Positions 1 through 9,744 of a stretch of 64,000 nucleotides of DNA are shown piece after piece. The DNA is from Arthrobacter crusticola (GTDB lineage Bacteria > Actinomycetota > Actinomycetes > Actinomycetales > Micrococcaceae). The notes under the pieces were generated by a model, which saw only the letters and a program-made list of their open reading frames with translations, searched no databases and had not been told where the DNA came from. The stretch lies in contig NZ_SMTK01000006.1 of NCBI RefSeq assembly GCF_004357995.1, positions 1-64,000 of the forward strand, read 5' to 3'. The position numbers were made by a program, and so were the translations under genes. Each line of letters begins with the position of its first letter. The first letter of the stretch is position 1.

Positions 1-325
<325 letters not shown>

Positions 326-449
326 TCAGTGATTCGCCTGTTCCTTGTTCGTGTTACTAGACTGGAAGAAGGTCTAACCACCGTCCAGGATGTCCGCACA
401 GATGGACTGTCCCGCGCTCAGGGCTACTTACGGAAGAGGCGTATACCAA

Positions 450-3400
450 GTGCCAGAACAAACCAGCCACCGTCTACCTGAAGAGTTCGGCGGAAACGAG
501 TGGCTTGTTGATGAACTTTACGAACAGTTTCAGAAAGACCGGAACTCGGTCGACCCGAAGTGGTGGGATCTCTTCGACTCATTCGATGCGGAAAATCAGC
601 CAAAAGAGAACGGCCAGGGCAATGGTGCCGCTGCCGCAGAAACCAAGGCACCCGCCGCAACCGCGGCGCCCGCCACCAGCGAAGCGCCGGTCGTGAAGAC
701 CGAAGCCGCCGCGCCCAAGGCCTCGGGCGAATCGCCCGCCTCGACACAGCAGTCGGGAAAGCCTCCCGTGGCCAAGGAGCCGGCGAAGGAGCCGGCCCCC
801 AAGCCCGCAGCGGAGAAGAAGCCCGAACCCGCCAAGCCAGCCGGCCCGCCTATCCCTGCCCAGCTGCCCGAGACGGCGCGGAACACCCAGATGGACGAGG
901 ACACGGTCAGTGTCCTGCGCGGACCGGCGAAGGCCATCGCGACGAACATGGACGCGAGCCTCTCGGTTCCCACCGCCACGAGCGTGCGCACCATCCCAGC
1001 GAAGCTTCTGATTGATAACCGCGTCGTGATCAACAACCACCTCGCCCGCGCCCGTGGCGGGAAGGTGTCGTTCACCCACATCATCGGCTACGCCATCGTG
1101 CGCGCCCTGGCGCAGTTCCCCTCCCAGAACGTCTACTACGACATCATCGACGGCAAGCCCTCGGCGGTGCAGCCGGCACACGTGAACTTCGGCCTCGCGA
1201 TCGACATGCCCAAGCCCGACGGCACGCGGCTGCTTGTAGTGCCGAACATCAAGAAGGCCGAGAACATGAACTTCTCGGAGTTCTGGCGCGCCTACGAGGA
1301 CCTCGTCAAGAAGGCCCGCGGCGGCAAGCTCGGCGCCGACGACTACGCCGGAACCACCGTGTCGCTCACGAACCCCGGAGGCATCGGCACCGTCCACTCC
1401 GTGCCGCGCCTCTCCAAGGGCCAGGCGTGCATCATCGGTGCCGGCGCGCTCGAGTACCCGGCCGCGTTCCAGGGCGCCAGCGAGAAGACCCTGGCCCAGC
1501 ATGCGATTTCCAAGACCATCACGCTGACCTCCACCTACGACCACCGGGTCATCCAGGGTGCCGGCAGCGGCGAGTTCCTGCGCATCATCCACCAGCTCCT
1601 GCTGGGCGAGCAGGGCTTCTACGACGAGATCTTCGAGTCCCTGCGCATCCCGTACGAGCCGGTGCGCTGGAGCGCCGACATCCAGGTCGACCCGATGGAC
1701 GAGATCAACAAGGTCGCCCGCATCCAGCAGCTCATCCACGCCTACCGCGTGCGCGGCCACCTCATGGCCGATACCAACCCGCTGGAATACGTCCAGCGCA
1801 AGCACGCCGACCTCGATGTGCGCACCCACGGCCTGACCCTGTGGGACCTCGACCGCGAATGGCCCACGGGCGGCTTCGGCGGCAAGCCGATGCTGAAGTT
1901 CCGGGACATGCTCGGTGTGCTCCGCGACGCGTACTGCCGCACCACCGGCATCGAATACATGCACATCCAGGACCCGGAAGAGCGCCAGTGGTTCCAGGAC
2001 GAGCTTGAGCACCCCTACTCCAAGCCGAGCCGCGAGGAACAGCTGCGCATCCTGCACAAGCTGAACTCCGCCGAGGCCTTTGAGACCTTCCTGCAGACGA
2101 AGTTCGTCGGCCAGAAGCGCTTCTCCCTCGAGGGCGGTGAATCCCTCATCCCGCTGCTCGACGCGATCATCTCCGGGGCCGCCGACGACGGACTCGACGA
2201 GGTCGCCGTCGGCATGGCGCACCGCGGCCGGCTGAACGTGCTGACGAACATCGCCGGCAAGACCTACGCCCAGGTGTTCCGCGAGTTCGAAGGAACCCAG
2301 GACCCGCGTTCGGTTCAGGGCTCCGGCGACGTGAAGTACCACCTCGGCACCGAAGGGACCTTCACCTCCGACGCCGGCAACACCACCCGCGTGTACCTTG
2401 CGGCGAACCCCTCCCACCTCGAGGCGGTCGACCCGGTGCTCGAGGGCATCGTCAGGGCCAAGCAGGACCGGCTGGACCAGGGCGGGGCGTTCCCCGTGCT
2501 GCCGATCCTGATCCACGGCGACGCGGCCTTCGCCGGCCAGGGCGTCGTGGCGGAGACGCTGAACCTCTCGCAGCTGCGCGGCTACCGCACCGGCGGCACC
2601 ATCCACGTCATCGTGAACAACCAGGTCGGCTTCACCACCTCCCCGACGTCGTCTCGGTCCTCGGTGTACTCCACCGACGTCGCCAAGATGGTCCAGGCGC
2701 CGATCTTCCACGTCAACGGCGACGACCCCGAGGCCGTGGTGCGGGTGGCGCAGCTCGCCTACCAGTTCCGCCAGCGGTTCAACAAGGACGTCGTGATCGA
2801 CATGGTCTGCTACCGCCGCCGCGGACACAACGAGGGCGACGACCCGTCGATGACCCAGCCGATGATGTACAACCTGATCGAGGCCAAGCGTTCGGTCCGC
2901 AAGCTGTACACGGAAGCGCTCATCGGCCGCGGCGACATCACCGAGGAAGAGGCCGAGCAGGCGCTGCGCGACTACCAGGAACGCCTCGAGCGGGTGTTCG
3001 CTGAGACCCACGCCGCCCAGACCTCCCCCATGCCGCTGGTCTCCGAGGATCCCGCCGCGGTCTCGAACCTCGAGCGCCCCTCCGCCCAGCAGTCCGACGG
3101 TGAAGAGGCCGGGCCCAAGGCGACCGCCATCTCGGCCGAGGTCCTCGCCGCCATCGGCAAGGCCCACACCAACGTGCCGGAGGGCTTCACCGTCCACCCC
3201 AAGCTCAAGGCGCTCCTGGAGCGCCGCGAGCAGATGTCCCGCGAAGGCGGCATCGACTGGGGCTTCGGCGAGATGGCCGCCCTCGGCTCGCTGCTGATGG
3301 AGGGCGTCCCCGTCCGCCTCGCCGGGCAGGACACCCGCCGCGGCACCTTCGTGCAGCGCCACGCGGTGTTCCACGACCGGGCCAACGGCACCGAGTGGCT

Positions 3401-4274
3401 GCCGCTGGAGCGCCTCAGCGAGGACCAGGCGAAGCTGTGGATCTACGATTCACTGCTCTCGGAATACGCCGCCATGGGCTTCGAATACGGCTACTCCGTG
3501 GAACGGCCGGACGCGCTGGTGATCTGGGAGGCGCAGTTCGGTGACTTCGTCAACGGCGCGCAGACGATCATCGACGAGTTCATCAGCTCGGCCGAGCAGA
3601 AGTGGGGCCAGCGCTCCTCGCTCGTGCTCATGCTGCCGCATGGCTACGAGGGACAGGGCCCCGACCACTCCTCCGCGCGGATCGAACGGTTCCTCCAGAT
3701 GTGCGCCGAGGAGAACATGTTCGTGGCCAACCCGAGCAGCGCGGCCTCGCACTTCCACCTGCTGCGCCAGCACGCCTACCGCCGTCCGCGCAAGCCGCTG
3801 ATCATCTTCACGCCGAAGCAGCTGCTGCGCCTGAAGGCCGCGGCGAGCTCGGTCGAGGACTTCACCTCCGGCAGCTTCCAGCCGGTCATCCCCGACACCC
3901 TCGAGACTCCGGGTGCCGAGGTCGAGCGGGTCATCCTGGTCTCCGGCCGGCTCTACTACGACCTGCTGTCTGCCCGGCAGAAGGCCGACGACAAGAAGAC
4001 CGCCATCGTGCGTGTCGAGCAGCTCTACCCGCTGCCGCTCGACGAGATCAAGGAGGCGCTGTCGGCGTACCCCAACGCCGACGTCGTCTGGGCGCAGGAC
4101 GAACCGGCCAACCAGGGTCCGTGGCCGTTCATCGGGCTGCACCTGCCCCAGCACATCGAGGGCGGCATCGAGCTCGCCTCGCGGCCGGCCTCGGCTGCGA
4201 CCGCCACGGGCTCCGCCAAGCACCACGCAGTGGAGCAGGAAATCCTCGTGCGCAAGGCCTTCGGAAGAAAGTAA
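450..4274 (+). CDS. kgd: Multifunctional 2-oxoglutarate metabolism enzyme (2-oxoglutarate decarboxylase/dehydrogenase E1 with fused E2-type acyltransferase)
   Basis: The 1274-residue product follows the actinobacterial Kgd/OdhA architecture. There is a short E1 N-terminal motif ([19 protein letters not shown]), a long Ala/Pro/Lys-rich linker (about residues 45-150), an E2-type acyltransferase core ending in the [13 protein letters not shown] motif near residue 363, and then a full thiamine-diphosphate E1 ([11 protein letters not shown] near 588, [11 protein letters not shown] near 690, [12 protein letters not shown] near 785). No lipoyl domain is present, as is usual for this family. It converts 2-oxoglutarate in the TCA cycle; in relatives the FHA protein GarA/OdhI inhibits it. 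I chose the GTG at 450 ([10 protein letters not shown]), which follows GGAAGAGG; an in-frame ATG at 390 would add 20 unconserved residues. A hairpin follows the stop. Confidence 0.97.
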   Translation: MPEQTSHRLPEEFGGNEWLVDELYEQFQKDRNSVDPKWWDLFDSFDAENQPKENGQGNGAAAAETKAPAATAAPATSEAPVVKTEAAAPKASGESPASTQQSGKPPVAKEPAKEPAPKPAAEKKPEPAKPAGPPIPAQLPETARNTQMDEDTVSVLRGPAKAIATNMDASLSVPTATSVRTIPAKLLIDNRVVINNHLARARGGKVSFTHIIGYAIVRALAQFPSQNVYYDIIDGKPSAVQPAHVNFGLAIDMPKPDGTRLLVVPNIKKAENMNFSEFWRAYEDLVKKARGGKLGADDYAGTTVSLTNPGGIGTVHSVPRLSKGQACIIGAGALEYPAAFQGASEKTLAQHAISKTITLTSTYDHRVIQGAGSGEFLRIIHQLLLGEQGFYDEIFESLRIPYEPVRWSADIQVDPMDEINKVARIQQLIHAYRVRGHLMADTNPLEYVQRKHADLDVRTHGLTLWDLDREWPTGGFGGKPMLKFRDMLGVLRDAYCRTTGIEYMHIQDPEERQWFQDELEHPYSKPSREEQLRILHKLNSAEAFETFLQTKFVGQKRFSLEGGESLIPLLDAIISGAADDGLDEVAVGMAHRGRLNVLTNIAGKTYAQVFREFEGTQDPRSVQGSGDVKYHLGTEGTFTSDAGNTTRVYLAANPSHLEAVDPVLEGIVRAKQDRLDQGGAFPVLPILIHGDAAFAGQGVVAETLNLSQLRGYRTGGTIHVIVNNQVGFTTSPTSSRSSVYSTDVAKMVQAPIFHVNGDDPEAVVRVAQLAYQFRQRFNKDVVIDMVCYRRRGHNEGDDPSMTQPMMYNLIEAKRSVRKLYTEALIGRGDITEEEAEQALRDYQERLERVFAETHAAQTSPMPLVSEDPAAVSNLERPSAQQSDGEEAGPKATAISAEVLAAIGKAHTNVPEGFTVHPKLKALLERREQMSREGGIDWGFGEMAALGSLLMEGVPVRLAGQDTRRGTFVQRHAVFHDRANGTEWLPLERLSEDQAKLWIYDSLLSEYAAMGFEYGYSVERPDALVIWEAQFGDFVNGAQTIIDEFISSAEQKWGQRSSLVLMLPHGYEGQGPDHSSARIERFLQMCAEENMFVANPSSAASHFHLLRQHAYRRPRKPLIIFTPKQLLRLKAAASSVEDFTSGSFQPVIPDTLETPGAEVERVILVSGRLYYDLLSARQKADDKKTAIVRVEQLYPLPLDEIKEALSAYPNADVVWAQDEPANQGPWPFIGLHLPQHIEGGIELASRPASAATATGSAKHHAVEQEILVRKAFGRK

Positions 4275-4292
4275 CGGGCCGATCAGTATGAT

Positions 4293-4321
4293 GTTGGGTG
4301 GGGACCTGTGCCCCACCCAAC
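4293..4321 (+). terminator. Hairpin after kgd
   Basis: An 11-bp perfect stem (GTTGGGTGGGG paired with CCCCACCCAAC) around a 6-nt loop lies 18 bp after the kgd stop. No T-run follows, so it may be a weak or factor-assisted terminator. The next gene starts about 80 bp downstream on the same strand. Confidence 0.55.
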
Positions 4322-4398
4322 GCATTTAAGGCATGACTCCAGTTCCGCACGGCGCAATCCGTGCGTGCACCGACACCAATCAGTAACCGAGGGATCCA

Positions 4399-4995
4399 GT
4401 GGAACAACGCAGAATCCGGCTAGCCGCAGTGGGCGACGAACTTCTCGCAGGACTCGGAGATCCGCGCGCGCTGGGCTGGCTTGGACGCGTCATGGCCCGC
4501 ACCGCCCCCGACGGCGTGCAGGTCGAGGCCTATCCCCTGGCCGCTCCCCGCGAAGGCACCGAGTCTCTGGCCAACCGGTGGCTGCAGGAGACCGGGCGCC
4601 GGTTCGACGACGGTTTCGAGAACCGCCTCGTTATCGGCCTCTCGGACCGGGACCTCGACCTCGAGCTCTCCACGGCCCGCAGCCGGCTGAACCTCGCGAA
4701 CATCCTCGACGGCGCCGCCCAGATGAGCGTCAAGGTCCTCGTCGTCGGGCCTCCCCCGGGGCTCGACCCCGAGCGCAACCGCCGGCTGGGGGAGCTCTCG
4801 GCGGCCTTCGCCGACGTCACCACCCGCCGCAAGCACGTCTACATCGACACCTTCACCCCGCTGGTGGCCCACGAGCAGTGGCGCAATGACCTCGCGGCGA
4901 ACGGCGGAACCCCCGGCCAGGCGGGCTACGGGCTGATGGCCTGGCTGGTGCTTCACCGCGGCTGGTTCCAGTGGCTTGAGATTCCTGCCTCCTAG
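4399..4995 (+). CDS. SGNH/GDSL-fold protein with degenerate catalytic blocks
   Basis: The 198-residue product has the layout of an SGNH hydrolase. Block I reads AAVGDELLAGLGDPRALGWLGRV, where active enzymes have GDSL. The block III region reads GLSDRD instead of GxND. The C-terminal block reads NGGTPGQAGYG where active enzymes have DxxHPxxxGY. The nucleophilic serine and the catalytic Asp and His therefore all appear to be replaced, so this may be a non-hydrolytic family member. There is no signal peptide, so it is probably cytoplasmic. It starts with GTG behind CCGAGGGA and lies alone between the kgd hairpin and a very strong terminator. Substrate or partner unknown. Confidence 0.75.
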   Translation: MEQRRIRLAAVGDELLAGLGDPRALGWLGRVMARTAPDGVQVEAYPLAAPREGTESLANRWLQETGRRFDDGFENRLVIGLSDRDLDLELSTARSRLNLANILDGAAQMSVKVLVVGPPPGLDPERNRRLGELSAAFADVTTRRKHVYIDTFTPLVAHEQWRNDLAANGGTPGQAGYGLMAWLVLHRGWFQWLEIPAS

Positions 4996-5007
4996 CGGCC
5001 CCCAGCC

Positions 5008-5070
5008 CGCCGAAACAGCACAAAACCACCCTTTCACGCCGTGGAAGGGTGGTTTTCTGCTGTTTCGGCG
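5008..5070. terminator. Long hairpin terminator after the SGNH gene
   Basis: A near-perfect inverted repeat of about 28 bp per arm (CGCCGAAACAGCA... mirrored by ...TGCTGTTTCGGCG) surrounds a very short loop, 13 bp after the stop. The inner stem AAAACCACCCTT/AAGGGTGGTTTT makes it look like an intrinsic terminator in either direction. It is much longer than the other terminators in the window. Confidence 0.8.
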
Positions 5071-5201
5071 TGTGAAGGCTGTGACCCGGCGCTGTTGAAT
5101 CTGTGAAACCGGATTTCTTCACATGTCCGCAAGATAACGAATGGGTTATTACTTATTTACTGGGTGTCCGAGGCAACAAACCTTGGCTATGCTGACGGAA
5201 G

Positions 5202-5217
5202 TGTGATCGCTGTCACT
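5202..5217. promoter_or_regulatory. CRP/GlxR-like binding site upstream of the peptide importer
   Basis: The sequence TGTGA-TCGCTG-TCACT fits the CRP-family consensus TGTGA-N6-TCACA with one mismatch. It lies about 68 bp before the lipoprotein start codon. Actinobacteria carry CRP-family regulators (GlxR/Crp) with this consensus. The regulator gene is not in the window, so control by cAMP status is an inference. An inverted repeat, ACGGGAC/GTCCCGT (about 5233-5256), lies between this site and the gene. Confidence 0.5.
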
Positions 5218-5284
5218 GGAGCTATCCACTTGAACGGGACTGACCAACCGGTCCCGTGCGCCTCTAGCACAGTAAGGATGACGA

Positions 5285-7063
5285 ATGCGTAATAAGCGCA
5301 CAGCCACGCTCGCGGCTCTTTCCATCGGGGTGCTTCTGCTCAGCGCCTGTGGATCGGCCGGCGGGACGGCGCAGCAGCCCTCCGAGGCTGCAGAGGAAGA
5401 CCTCGCCACGACCATCAATGTGGCCATCAGCCAGACCCCGGACGCGTACAACAGCTACACCGCCAACGCCAACAGCGTCTACAACACCTACGTGAACAAC
5501 GTCGTTCACAGTACGTTCGTCGCCTTCAACGCCGACGGCGAGCTGGAGCGCAACGAGGATTTCGGCACCTTCGAAAAGACCAGCGACGACCCGCTGACCG
5601 TCAAGTACACCATCAATGAGGATGCCGTGTGGTCCGACGGGACGCCGATCGACTTCGACGACGTCCTCCTGCAGTGGGCCGCCGCCTCCGGCAAGCACCC
5701 GAGCGGCGAAAAGGATCCCGATACCGGCGCCGAGACCGATCTGTTCCAGGCCGCCTCGACCAACGGCTTCGGCCAGATCGAGCTACCCGATGGCGAGGCC
5801 GGCGACAAGGAGTTCGAGTTCGTCTACGCCGAGCCCTACGCCGACTGGGAGTCGCTCCTCTCCGAACCCATGATGCCCGCCCACATCGCGGCGGAGCAGG
5901 GCGGAATGTCCCCCGAAGGCGACGGAGCCGAACTCATTGAAGCGATCAAGGGCACCGACATCGAGGCGCTCAAGCCCGTCGCCGAGTTCTGGAACACCGG
6001 CTGGAACTACGAGGCCGACCTGCCCAAGCTGCCCGACGCCGCCCTGATTCCCTCCTCCGGCCCCTACAAGCTGGACAACGCGGTCGACGGCACGCTGACC
6101 CTGGTCAAGAACGACAAGTACTGGGGCAAGGAGCGCGGAGCAAAGACCGAAACCCTCGTCTACAAGACGGTCGTCGACGAAGAGGCCGTCCAGGCCCTGC
6201 AGAACGGCGACGTCGACGTCATCGATCCCTCGAGCCCCACGGTGGACACCAAGTCGGCTCTCGAGCAGATCGGCGAAACCGTCACCGTCGAAACCGGTGA
6301 AACCCTCACCTTCTCCCACGTCGACCTCGCCCAGCGGCCCGGTGACGTCTTCGAGGACCTGAAGGTGCGTCAGGCCTTCGCCAAGTGCATGCCGCGCGAG
6401 GACATGGTCGAGAAGTTCGTCAAGCCCATCGAGCCCGAGGGCCAGGTGATGGACCTGCGCGAATACCAGCCGGCCCAGCCCGACTACAAGACCGTGCTTG
6501 ACGGTGCCCCCGCGGCCACCGAGAACGCCGAGCTCGACATCGAGGGCGCCAAGGCCCTGCTCGCCGAGGCCGGCAAGACCGAGCCGGTCAAGGTGAGCCT
6601 GATGTATGCATCCACCAGCCAGCTGCGCGCCGACATGGTGGCCCTGATGAAGGCCTCCTGCGACGAGGCCGGCTTCGAGATCATCCCCCAGCCCGAGGAG
6701 GAGTGGGCCGCAATGCTCGCCCAGCCCGGGTCCTGGGACGCGGTGCTCTTCGGCTGGGCCGGATCCGGCCTCGTGGCCTCCGCCGAGTCGATCTACGTCT
6801 CCGACGGCGAGCAGAACTTCGGCGGCTACAAGGACGAGAAGGTCGACAGCATCTGGAAGGAAATCGTCACGAACACCGACCCCGAAAAGGTCGTCGAGAT
6901 GAAGACCGAACTCGAGCAGCGGCTCGCCGAAACGCAGTACAACGTGGTGCTCTACGCCAACCCGGGCATCAACGCCTGGAACTCCAAGGTCGAGGGCGTC
7001 CAGCCCAACCCGACGCAGACGGGCCTGACCTGGAACGCCTACGAGTGGACGAAGAAGAAATAA
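5285..7063 (+). CDS. Oligopeptide/dipeptide ABC transporter substrate-binding lipoprotein (family 5)
   Basis: The 592-residue product has a lipoprotein signal ending in the lipobox LLLSAC (lipidated Cys22) followed by a Gly/Ser/Ala-rich tether. The body is a family 5 solute-binding protein: VKYTINEDAVWSDGTPIDFDD is the family signature region, and LKVRQAFAKCMPRED and ALLAEAGKTEPVKVSLMY fit the C-terminal lobe. It should sit outside the membrane and hand peptides (or another family 5 ligand) to the permeases that follow. The ATG follows AAGGATGACGA. A strong hairpin separates this gene from the permease genes, which fits the usual excess of binding protein over membrane parts. Confidence 0.93.
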   Translation: MRNKRTATLAALSIGVLLLSACGSAGGTAQQPSEAAEEDLATTINVAISQTPDAYNSYTANANSVYNTYVNNVVHSTFVAFNADGELERNEDFGTFEKTSDDPLTVKYTINEDAVWSDGTPIDFDDVLLQWAAASGKHPSGEKDPDTGAETDLFQAASTNGFGQIELPDGEAGDKEFEFVYAEPYADWESLLSEPMMPAHIAAEQGGMSPEGDGAELIEAIKGTDIEALKPVAEFWNTGWNYEADLPKLPDAALIPSSGPYKLDNAVDGTLTLVKNDKYWGKERGAKTETLVYKTVVDEEAVQALQNGDVDVIDPSSPTVDTKSALEQIGETVTVETGETLTFSHVDLAQRPGDVFEDLKVRQAFAKCMPREDMVEKFVKPIEPEGQVMDLREYQPAQPDYKTVLDGAPAATENAELDIEGAKALLAEAGKTEPVKVSLMYASTSQLRADMVALMKASCDEAGFEIIPQPEEEWAAMLAQPGSWDAVLFGWAGSGLVASAESIYVSDGEQNFGGYKDEKVDSIWKEIVTNTDPEKVVEMKTELEQRLAETQYNVVLYANPGINAWNSKVEGVQPNPTQTGLTWNAYEWTKKK

Positions 7064-7084
7064 CCCGCTGACGCGGGGCTGTGC

Positions 7085-7122
7085 AGAAGGGCGGGCAGAT
7101 CCTTGGGTCTGCCCGCCCTTCT
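7085..7122 (+). terminator. Intra-operon hairpin between binding protein and permease genes
   Basis: A perfect 15-bp stem (AGAAGGGCGGGCAGA paired with TCTGCCCGCCCTTCT) with an 8-nt loop lies 21 bp after the lipoprotein stop and 44 bp before the permease start. It is not followed by a T-tract. It probably causes partial termination or 3' end protection of the upstream message. Confidence 0.7.
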
Positions 7123-7166
7123 GACGGCACCCGGCTCATCTGCAGACCGTCCCTAGGAGCCCCCCT

Positions 7167-8699
7167 TTGTTGTTTTTCATTGCCAAACGTCTAGTCATCT
7201 CCTTTTTCATCATGGCGGCGGCCACCACGCTCATGTTCTTCCTCGTCATCTCGTCGGGTGATCCCCTCAGCGACCTCGGTGAAGCCTCCGGCTCGGCCAA
7301 GAAGGCAACGATCGCCGCACGCACCGAGGCAATGAACCTCGACCAGCCCCCGCTCATGCGCTACTTCCTGTGGCTCCAGGACCTGGGCCACTGCCTGGTC
7401 CCGGGTGGGGTCGACTGCACCCTGGGCACCGACCGCTCGGGGAACCCCGTCCTCCCCCAGCTCGAAAGTGCCATCGGCTCGACCTTCCGCCTCGTCCTGG
7501 TGGCCACGGTGATCGCCCTGGTCCTCGGGGTGATCGTAGGAATCGTCACGGCGATCCGCCAGTACACGACGTTCGACTACTCGATCACTTTCATCTCCTT
7601 CGTCCTGTTCTCGCTGCCGCTGTTCTGGCTTTCGACCCTGCTCAAGCAGTACCTGGCGATCGACCTCAATACATGGCTTGCCAATCCGCAGTTCCCCTAC
7701 GTGTCCATCCTGCTCGTGGGGGTGGTCGCCGGCATCATCTGGGCCGTCGTCGTCGGCGGCGACAGGAAGCGCAGGCTCGCCGTTTTCGGCATCGCCGCCG
7801 CCGCAACCGCAGTCGCCCTGTGGCTGCTGCTGGTGACCGGCTGGTTCATGACCCCGGGTCTCGGCCCGGTCGGCATGTTGATCTCGGCCGGAGCCGTCGC
7901 CCTGCTCTGGACCGCCCTGCTTGCCGGCTTCCGTCGCCGGCGCATCCTCTACGCCGCCCTGACGGCGGCCGGGGTGGGCTATGCCGGGTACCTCCTGTCC
8001 ATTCCGCTGCTGGCTGATCCGACCTGGCTCACCGTCCTTGCGCTCCTCGGGCTGACCGTGGCCGCGGCCTACGCCGCCGGCGGGTTCGTCGGCGGCCCCT
8101 ACCGGGCACGCACGGCACGGATCTCCGCGGTGATCGCCTTCAGCATCGGACTGCTGATCTTCCTCGACCGGCTCCTGCAGGCCTACCCCGAACTCTCGGC
8201 GCGGGCCGGCGGCCGCCCCATCCCCACCACCGGCTCGGCGTCCCCGAACCTCTCCGGGGGCTTTTGGGAGACCAACCTCGATTACGCACTTCACCTGATC
8301 CTGCCCACCATCGCCATCACCCTGATCTCCTTCGCCACCTACACCCGGTACACGCGGGCGAGCCAGCTCGATGTCATGAACCAGGACTACATCCGGACGG
8401 CGCGGGCCAAGGGGCTCAGCGAGCGGACGGTGCTGGTGAAGCATGCCTTCCGCAACGCGATGATCCCGATCACCACGCTGATGGCGTTCGACTTCGCCGG
8501 CGTGCTGGGCGGGGCCGTGATCACCGAGACGGTCTTCGGCTGGAACGGCATGGGCAAGATGTTCGTCGACGGCGTCCATACCGTCGATCCCGGACCCGTT
8601 ATGGCCTTCTTCCTCGTCGTGGGAACGGCGGCGGTGCTCTTCAACATGCTCGCCGACATCGCCTACGCCTTCCTCGACCCGCGCATCACCCTGAGCTAG
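7167..8699 (+). CDS. Peptide ABC transporter permease, DppB/OppB type, with an extra membrane block
   Basis: The 510-residue membrane protein starts in the DppB manner (MLFFIAKRLVISFFIM). It has the cytoplasmic EAA loop near its C terminus (NQDYIRTARAKGLSERTVL... then GGAVITETVFGWNGMG). Typical DppB proteins have about 310-340 residues. The excess is a hydrophobic insertion at about residues 175-345, with roughly five or six additional membrane segments separated by short Arg-rich loops (GGDRKRR, GFRRRR). Start TTG follows AGGAGC with 6-bp spacing. It should form the channel with the next gene product. Confidence 0.92.
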   Translation: MLFFIAKRLVISFFIMAAATTLMFFLVISSGDPLSDLGEASGSAKKATIAARTEAMNLDQPPLMRYFLWLQDLGHCLVPGGVDCTLGTDRSGNPVLPQLESAIGSTFRLVLVATVIALVLGVIVGIVTAIRQYTTFDYSITFISFVLFSLPLFWLSTLLKQYLAIDLNTWLANPQFPYVSILLVGVVAGIIWAVVVGGDRKRRLAVFGIAAAATAVALWLLLVTGWFMTPGLGPVGMLISAGAVALLWTALLAGFRRRRILYAALTAAGVGYAGYLLSIPLLADPTWLTVLALLGLTVAAAYAAGGFVGGPYRARTARISAVIAFSIGLLIFLDRLLQAYPELSARAGGRPIPTTGSASPNLSGGFWETNLDYALHLILPTIAITLISFATYTRYTRASQLDVMNQDYIRTARAKGLSERTVLVKHAFRNAMIPITTLMAFDFAGVLGGAVITETVFGWNGMGKMFVDGVHTVDPGPVMAFFLVVGTAAVLFNMLADIAYAFLDPRITLS

Positions 8700-8709
8700 G
8701 AGCCGAATC

Positions 8710-9744
8710 ATGAGCAGATCCGACATCGAGCCGGCAGATTCCCGGCCGCAGGTCGAACTATCCGAAATGACGCTCGCGAGCCAGGACACCGACATCGCCC
8801 GCGGCGCTCCCACCCGCCAGCAGACCGAGCGCATCCGCACCACCGAAGCCAAGAGCCAGGGCCGCCTGGTGCGCGAGCGCTTCTTCCGCCACAAGGGCGC
8901 CCTCGCCGGCATGGGCCTGCTGGCCCTTATCGTCCTGCTGTCCTTCAGCTCCATCGGGGTGGCGGGCATCCCCGGCTGGTGGAACAAGGACTACGACGTC
9001 CTGGCCGCCCGCTTCAACGAGGGCAGGCCGACACTGACCCTCTGGCCGTTCCGCCTCGGCGAGCACCCCTTCGGGCAGGACGTGCTGGGCCGTGACTACT
9101 TCGCGCTCACCATGCGCGGAATCCAGACCTCGCTGATCATCGCCCTGACCGTCGGCCTGGTCGCCACGCTCGTCGGCACCGCCGTCGGGGCCATCGCCGG
9201 ATACTTCCGGGGCTGGACCGAGGCCGTCCTGATGCGCATCACGGACGTCGTGATCACCATCCCCACGGTGGTCATCGCCGCGGTCATGGCCGGCGTCGTC
9301 GCACGCTTCGGCATCCTTCCCTTCGGCGTCTTCCTCGGCCTGGTCACCTGGACCGGCCTGGCCCGGATCGTGCGCGGCGAGTTCCTCTCGCTGCGGGAGA
9401 AGGAATTCGTCGAGTCGGCGAAGTCGGTGGGCGCGAGCTCGGCGCGGATCATCTTCCGGCACATCCTTCCCAATACGGTCGGGGTGATCATCGTCTTCGC
9501 GACCCTCGCGATCTCCGGGGCGATCCTGCTCGAGACCGCCCTGAGCTACCTCGGGCTCGGCGTCGTCGCGCCCGACACCTCGCTGGGCAAGGCGATCAAC
9601 GACAACCGCTCGGCGCTGACGGTACGGCCCTGGCTGTTCCTCTGGCCCGGCGCCTTCATCGTCGGCATCGCCCTCGCCGTGAACTTCATCGGAGACGGCC
9701 TGCGCGACGCCTTCGATCCCAAGCAGACAAGGATCAAGCAATGA
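8710..9744 (+). CDS. Peptide ABC transporter permease, DppC/OppC type
   Basis: The 344-residue product has a hydrophilic N-terminal stretch of about 60 residues, then the OppC-N region (RFFRHKGALAGMGLLALIVLL), the GEHPFGQDVLGRDYFAL motif typical of DppC, and the EAA loop (REKEFVESAKSVGASSARIIFRHILPN). About six membrane segments are visible. It starts 10 bp after the previous stop and its stop overlaps the ATPase start (ATGA), so the genes are translationally coupled. It is the second channel half of the importer. Confidence 0.94.
   Translation: MSRSDIEPADSRPQVELSEMTLASQDTDIARGAPTRQQTERIRTTEAKSQGRLVRERFFRHKGALAGMGLLALIVLLSFSSIGVAGIPGWWNKDYDVLAARFNEGRPTLTLWPFRLGEHPFGQDVLGRDYFALTMRGIQTSLIIALTVGLVATLVGTAVGAIAGYFRGWTEAVLMRITDVVITIPTVVIAAVMAGVVARFGILPFGVFLGLVTWTGLARIVRGEFLSLREKEFVESAKSVGASSARIIFRHILPNTVGVIIVFATLAISGAILLETALSYLGLGVVAPDTSLGKAINDNRSALTVRPWLFLWPGAFIVGIALAVNFIGDGLRDAFDPKQTRIKQ

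Noticed and set aside
579-3374. A 931-codon open frame antisense to kgd
   Set aside because: It is a by-product of strong third-position GC bias in kgd. Its translation has no family resemblance and kgd itself is certain.
7191-8987. A 598-codon antisense frame across the peptide permease genes
   Set aside because: The translation is rich in Asp/Glu/His/Arg of shadow type and the plus-strand permeases are clear.
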